Source of the DNA: Basidiobolus meristosporus CBS 931.73
Taxonomy: Eukaryota; Basidiobolomycota; Basidiobolomycetes; Basidiobolales; Basidiobolaceae
Assembly (NCBI GenBank): GCA_002104905.1
Contig: MCFE01000277.1
Location: 41,013 to 105,012, forward strand
Reading direction: 5' to 3'
Length of the DNA: 64,000 nucleotides
Shown here: positions 60,591-64,000 of the stretch, in pieces
Position numbering within the stretch: position 1 is the first letter of the stretch
Layout of the letters: every line of letters begins with the position of its first letter
Notes under the pieces: model-generated
Told to the model about the DNA's origin: nothing
The model's input: only the letters and a program-made list of their open reading frames with translations
Database searches by the model: none
Translations under genes and position numbers: made by a program

Positions 60591-60609
60591 TAGGGTTAGG
60601 GTTAGGGGG
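60591..60609 (+). repeat. Interstitial TTAGGG telomere-type repeats
   Basis: 'tagggttagggttaggggg': two and a half TTAGGG units joined to a G tract, lying exactly at the 3' terminus of a LINE. A single further unit is at 58742-58752. Confidence 0.8.
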
Positions 60610-60860
60610 AGGAAAGTCACCAAGTGGTGAAATCTTTATTTACTTATGACAAGTATCTAAAGAAGCCAAGTTAATCTGAAGTTATTCCTAGAAAGCTAGG
60701 TTTGAGAGATATCTTCCTGGTAAGCCAGGTCTGAGAGTTGAGAAGCTGAGTGGTACTATATTTCCTAGTTAGCTAGGTCTGAGAGAGGTTTCCTGGAAAG
60801 CCAGGCCTGAGAAGTGAGAATCTGAATATATCTGAGCTAAGTTATACTGGTTTGCGGTAG
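60604..60860 (-). mobile_element. 3' part of a second LINE family
   Basis: It starts with the AAGT-loop hairpin (TCACC 60617-60621, GGTGA 60626-60630) after the TTAGGG repeats, followed inward by AATCTTTATT. The same end occurs at 58741-58781. The body contains the four-hairpin array at 60687-60805. No coding sequence is identifiable and the right edge is uncertain. Confidence 0.55.
60687..60805. repeat. Array of four covarying hairpins
   Basis: Four units: CCTAG-AAAG-CTAGG (60687-60700), CCTGG-TAAG-CCAGG (60716-60729), CCTAG-TTAG-CTAGG (60764-60777) and CCTGG-AAAG-CCAGG (60792-60805). Each is followed by a YYTGAGA string. Stems alternate between A-T and G-C at the fourth pair, always paired. 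Spacing is 28-48 nt. Confidence 0.85.
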
Positions 60861-61558
60861 CTGAATTGTGGCCGGAATGGCCAGTAGACTGGGGGAACTG
60901 AGAGGAATTTCTGGGCAATCACTGGCCAAATTTACTAGGCAAATCTGGCCAATTAGCATTTCAAGGATTTCAGCCAATCAGAGCCTTTACTTTGCCCAAT
61001 GGTTGATCAAGCCATCTCCCAATGAGCACACATCAATTTATTAATCAAATTTTGCTGGATCCAGGATTTGAACCCACAACCATGGGTATGGAAGGGTTAG
61101 GGATAACCGCTGTGGTGGTGTATAAGTCCAAGGGAGAGATACGTCCAACACTTCTCAAGTGTTTTGTGTGTGGGGTGTTCACTGGGTGCGATAACCTCTG
61201 GCAAAAGCTTGCTAGGAATACTTGGGTTCTGTCTCTAATCTAATGTGAAGGGGAATAAAGCCACAAGCTTGTCAAGGGAAAACTATTGAGCTACAATCCC
61301 CAACTTAGTTGGCGTCTTAACAAAAGTATGTGCTGGGTTCAGCGTCCTTTGAGATGACAATGTACTAAAGCTTCCAAAGTCAAAACAACTGTAAACTCCA
61401 CCAGCAGGGACTTGATAAGAATGCAGCTTTGGTCAATAGTTACAAAGACAGAAAAGTATCTTTGCCTGTACAAGAACAAACTTGGGAAAGAATCAAATAT
61501 AATAAAAGATACCTACTCTGAGTATTCCTCACAAGTAGTGCCTCCAAGGTCAGTTGGC
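60861..61558. other. Repeat-derived spacer with a tRNA-like segment
   Basis: No gene. At about 61049-61105 the minus strand shows a T-arm-like GGGTTCAAATCC and a downstream TGGATCCA, but no valid anticodon arm can be drawn. Probably a tRNA-derived SINE or relic. Confidence 0.35.
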
Positions 61559-62181
61559 TGTCAGCGCGGTTTCCTGGGAGTGTCCTGTGGTCTAGGGTTG
61601 GAAGTTCAGGTAGCAGCAGGTAGCAGTGATCACACTAATCAACAAGTCGGTATATTGATAAAAGGGATGATGATTTATTGTAGAGGGATAGCCTCCCTTA
61701 TATACTTTTCTCACTGGCTAAGTGATTACTAATCATGGTGTTCCAGAAGGTTCCGGAGTTCAATAGAAATCTTAATGACATCAGAATGACCTAAGAATGT
61801 TCTAAGTAGGTGCCGGAAGGTTCTAAGAGGCACAGCACATCCAACCAATCAGGAATCAGTATTCTGAAACCTGTGTAACATGGGGATACCATATATGGTA
61901 TGGAAATGGTAGGGATGGTGACACGGGTTGATCATGTGTCACGGGTACTGGCGCGGGTACTTGCCTAATATAGAAGCACTTGTAACTAGTAATCTTACAT
62001 AAAGTGAGGGGTAACTTATGCAATAAGGTAAGCAGGTGTGATAGTCAACCGGCTTATGGGATAGTACTGATTGGGTAAGACAAATGGGATAAAACTAAAA
62101 TGAGTGTAGTAGGGATATAGGGAAGTAGAAAATAAGGGAATGAGCACATCTGTTAGTGGGTGTCACTGTCACCCCACTACA
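61559..62181 (-). mobile_element. Candidate 3' LTR of the Ty3/gypsy element
   Basis: The right boundary is firm: on the minus strand the polypurine tract (GAGAGGGGGGTGGA) is followed by TGTAGTGGGG at 62181. The left boundary is a guess at TGTCAGCG on the plus strand (61559), giving TG...CA ends and 623 bp. A TATATAA promoter box lies inside (61698-61704, minus). Confidence 0.5.
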
Positions 62182-62220
62182 TCCACCCCCCTCTCAGCTT
62201 TGAACTTGGGTCAAAGCAAA

Positions 62221-64000
62221 CTAATCTTGATGTGCGAAATTCCTATGCTTGAATAACTTAAGTCGATTTCCAGCAACAGGTGCTCTCAACTGGGTGTTGT
62301 CAAGCTCAGATATGTAATAACTTCCATTTCCAATCACTTTGGAAATGAGGTAGGGGCCAGTCCATTTGTTGTCAAACTTCCGACTCCATTGCTTGTCCAA
62401 GGTAGAATCATAGAGTAATACTGGGTCTCCTAGTGATAGTGGTTTTGGTCTTGTTGGGTGTGATTTGTCAAAGGGCACCTTGTTCTTTAGTCGTGTATCC
62501 TTAAGTTGTTCAGCAGCTCTGCTGATATTCAAGTCATGGTGATCAAGTTGCTGTATGCGAGTTGCAAGGAGGTCTTCAGTCTGCATATTGGATCTCCAAT
62601 TCAATGAGTTCCAAGTGACTGTGTTTAACTCAACTGGTAGTATGCAGTCATGTCCATAGAGTAGCTTGAATGGCGATAATCCAGTTGTCCTCTTAGTAGT
62701 AATTCTATCTGCCCAGAGTGCTAGATGTAATTGCTGTGGCCACAGTGTTGTGTTATTCTCACAGGCCTTGACAAGAGAGTTCACCAATGGTCCATGTCCT
62801 CTCTCTATCATTCCATTGGCTTGAGGGTGGTAAGCTGTTGTGAAAGCTATGTGTATCTTGTACTTTGAGCACAACTCCTGGATCATTTGGGATGTCATCT
62901 CTCCTCTGTCAGCAACAAACTGTCGGATGCAGCCAAATCTGCAGATGATGTCTTCAAGTATAAATCTCCATATGGTATGGCTCTTGTTGTTGGGCAAGGC
63001 TTGAGCCTCTGCCCATCCACTAAGGTCATCTCTAGCAACAATCAGGTACTTTTTTGATCCAGCTGTTGGCATGTGGACAAGGTCAATACCAACCTTTTGC
63101 CATAGACAGATTGTGTAAGTAGGATGCAGTGGTTCTTCATAACGCTTGGAGGATCTCTTCTGGCAGGTTACACATGACTCAACAAAGTGCTGGACATCAT
63201 AGTACATGTTTTCCCAGTAGTACCTCTGAGCTGTGGTATTGTATGTGGCTTCTCGTCCTCTATGTCCTCCTGGTTCTCCTTGGTGGATACTTGTCATGAT
63301 GTTCAGTTGCTCTTGAGGGGTGGTGACTACTCTTCTTGGCATAAGTCCAGGCTTCACTCGCTTAAAGAGAAGATCATCTTTAAGATAGTAGTGGTGTGCC
63401 TTCTTCCTGAGTTTTCTAAACTCCTGAATATCCATCCAACTAGGTTTCTTAAGTGTCCTTAGATATTCCTTGATCAGACTCCAGGTAGTTCTCTCTTGGT
63501 CTTTGATGGCAATCTGTCGGATCTCTGCATCAATAATATCATCAAAGTGAGGGTCCAAGTCTTCAAATAATTGTGGTCCCTTCCTGGAGAGTGCATCAGC
63601 CACGACATTTGTCTTGCCAGGGATATGTTTGACCTCAAAGTCAAACATTTTCAGCCATGCCATCCATCGGTTTGTGGCATCATCAGGTAGGTCAGGCTTG
63701 TTGATCATTCCTATAAGTGGCTTGGCATCTGTCTCCAGGATAAAATGTGTCATGTAGAGTTGTGACTTCAGTTTCCTCAGCATCTTCACAACTCCTAGTA
63801 GTTCTCTCTTAATCTGTGAGTATCTTTGTTCTCTAGGAGAGAATAGGCAGCTCTCATATCTGCAGGCATAGCGGTTGCCATCTTCATCATCTTGTCCAAG
63901 TAGTGCTCCAGCTCCTATGGGGCTTGCATCCACTGTCAAAATAGGTGGGCATTCAGTGTTTTGATAGTCAAGAGGTCTTAGAACTGGTGGAGATACTAAG
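62221..64000 (-). CDS. Ty3/gypsy Pol: RNase H and integrase (partial)
   Basis: Open from the stop at 62221 to the window edge, so the reverse transcriptase part lies outside. RNase H acids are in TVDASPIGAGALL, RELLGVVKML, ILETDAKPL and VVADALSRKG. The integrase zinc finger follows (HQGEPGGHRG, then CVTCQK). The DDE core is Asp in VGIDLVHMP, Asp in FVADRGEM and Glu in NGMIERGHG. The C-terminal GPYLISKVIGNGSYYI module matches gypsy integrases; no chromodomain is seen. The reading frame is intact over about 590 codons, suggesting a recently active element. The stop lies only about 20 nt before the polypurine tract. Confidence 0.95.
   Translation of the reverse strand, partial: LVSPPVLRPLDYQNTECPPILTVDASPIGAGALLGQDDEDGNRYACRYESCLFSPREQRYSQIKRELLGVVKMLRKLKSQLYMTHFILETDAKPLIGMINKPDLPDDATNRWMAWLKMFDFEVKHIPGKTNVVADALSRKGPQLFEDLDPHFDDIIDAEIRQIAIKDQERTTWSLIKEYLRTLKKPSWMDIQEFRKLRKKAHHYYLKDDLLFKRVKPGLMPRRVVTTPQEQLNIMTSIHQGEPGGHRGREATYNTTAQRYYWENMYYDVQHFVESCVTCQKRSSKRYEEPLHPTYTICLWQKVGIDLVHMPTAGSKKYLIVARDDLSGWAEAQALPNNKSHTIWRFILEDIICRFGCIRQFVADRGEMTSQMIQELCSKYKIHIAFTTAYHPQANGMIERGHGPLVNSLVKACENNTTLWPQQLHLALWADRITTKRTTGLSPFKLLYGHDCILPVELNTVTWNSLNWRSNMQTEDLLATRIQQLDHHDLNISRAAEQLKDTRLKNKVPFDKSHPTRPKPLSLGDPVLLYDSTLDKQWSRKFDNKWTGPYLISKVIGNGSYYISELDNTQLRAPVAGNRLKLFKHRNFAHQD

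Noticed and set aside
58842..60623. Treating the first 22 codons of the LINE B open frame as its native N-terminus
   Set aside because: They translate the hairpin and CCCTAA ends of two other elements, so the match to coding sequence starts only at 60557.
1..64000. CRISPR arrays, prokaryotic operons or plasmid origins
   Set aside because: The sequence is eukaryotic with spliceosomal introns, and no spaced direct-repeat array of that kind was seen.

Overview
The window is nuclear DNA of an intron-rich fungus. The genes carry short GT-AG introns of about 55-75 bp, with micro-exons. They encode typical fungal proteins (COPI alpha subunit, OXA1, cytochrome c1, PHO80/CLG1-type cyclin, DAL5-type permease, uricases), and TTAGGG telomere-type repeats are present. 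The split genes, a mitochondrial calcium uniporter and a MATH-BTB protein exclude budding yeasts. An early-diverging (zygomycete-grade) fungus is my best guess, but the sequence does not prove the lineage.

Layout. 1 to about 4,000 is AT-rich degenerate transposon sequence with two old LTR copies. About 4,000-56,900 is gene-bearing, with wide spacers. In order: an 8-cysteine GPI-anchored wall protein (-), mitochondrial NADH-cytochrome b5 reductase (+), coatomer alpha (+, 6 exons), OXA1 (+, 5 exons), a small putative mitochondrial protein (-), a TPT-family sugar-phosphate/nucleotide-sugar transporter (-, 8 exons), a zinc alcohol dehydrogenase (-), a sphingomyelin-synthase-like enzyme (-), cytochrome c1 (-), PIP 5-kinase (+, 11 exons), MCU (+), MATH-BTB (+), cyclin (+), a conserved secreted protein (+), a membrane-anchored SET protein (-), a DAL5-like permease (+), secreted RNase T2 (-, 4 exons), two divergent uricases (- and +), a collagen-like secreted protein (+) and a Gly/Asn-rich repeat secreted protein (+).

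From 57,050 to the right edge is a nest of retrotransposons, nearly all on the minus strand: two 5'-truncated LINEs, a Copia 3' end with its LTR, pieces of other LINEs only about 35-270 bp long, and a Ty3/gypsy element that runs off the window. The LINE 3' ends share a TCACC-N4-GGTGA hairpin followed by a C-tract and CCCTAA telomere repeats. This is the strongest candidate for an unusual system here. Beside it lies an array of four short hairpins with compensatory stem changes.

Functional threads. MCR1, OXA1, cytochrome c1 and MCU are all mitochondrial inner-membrane or intermembrane functions, scattered rather than clustered. The permease, RNase T2 and uricase pair lie within about 8.5 kb and could together serve RNA/purine scavenging; that is inference. 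Several genes have a clear TATA box 42-60 bp before the ATG. All exon structures were assembled by eye from splice signals and reading-frame continuity, with no transcript data.
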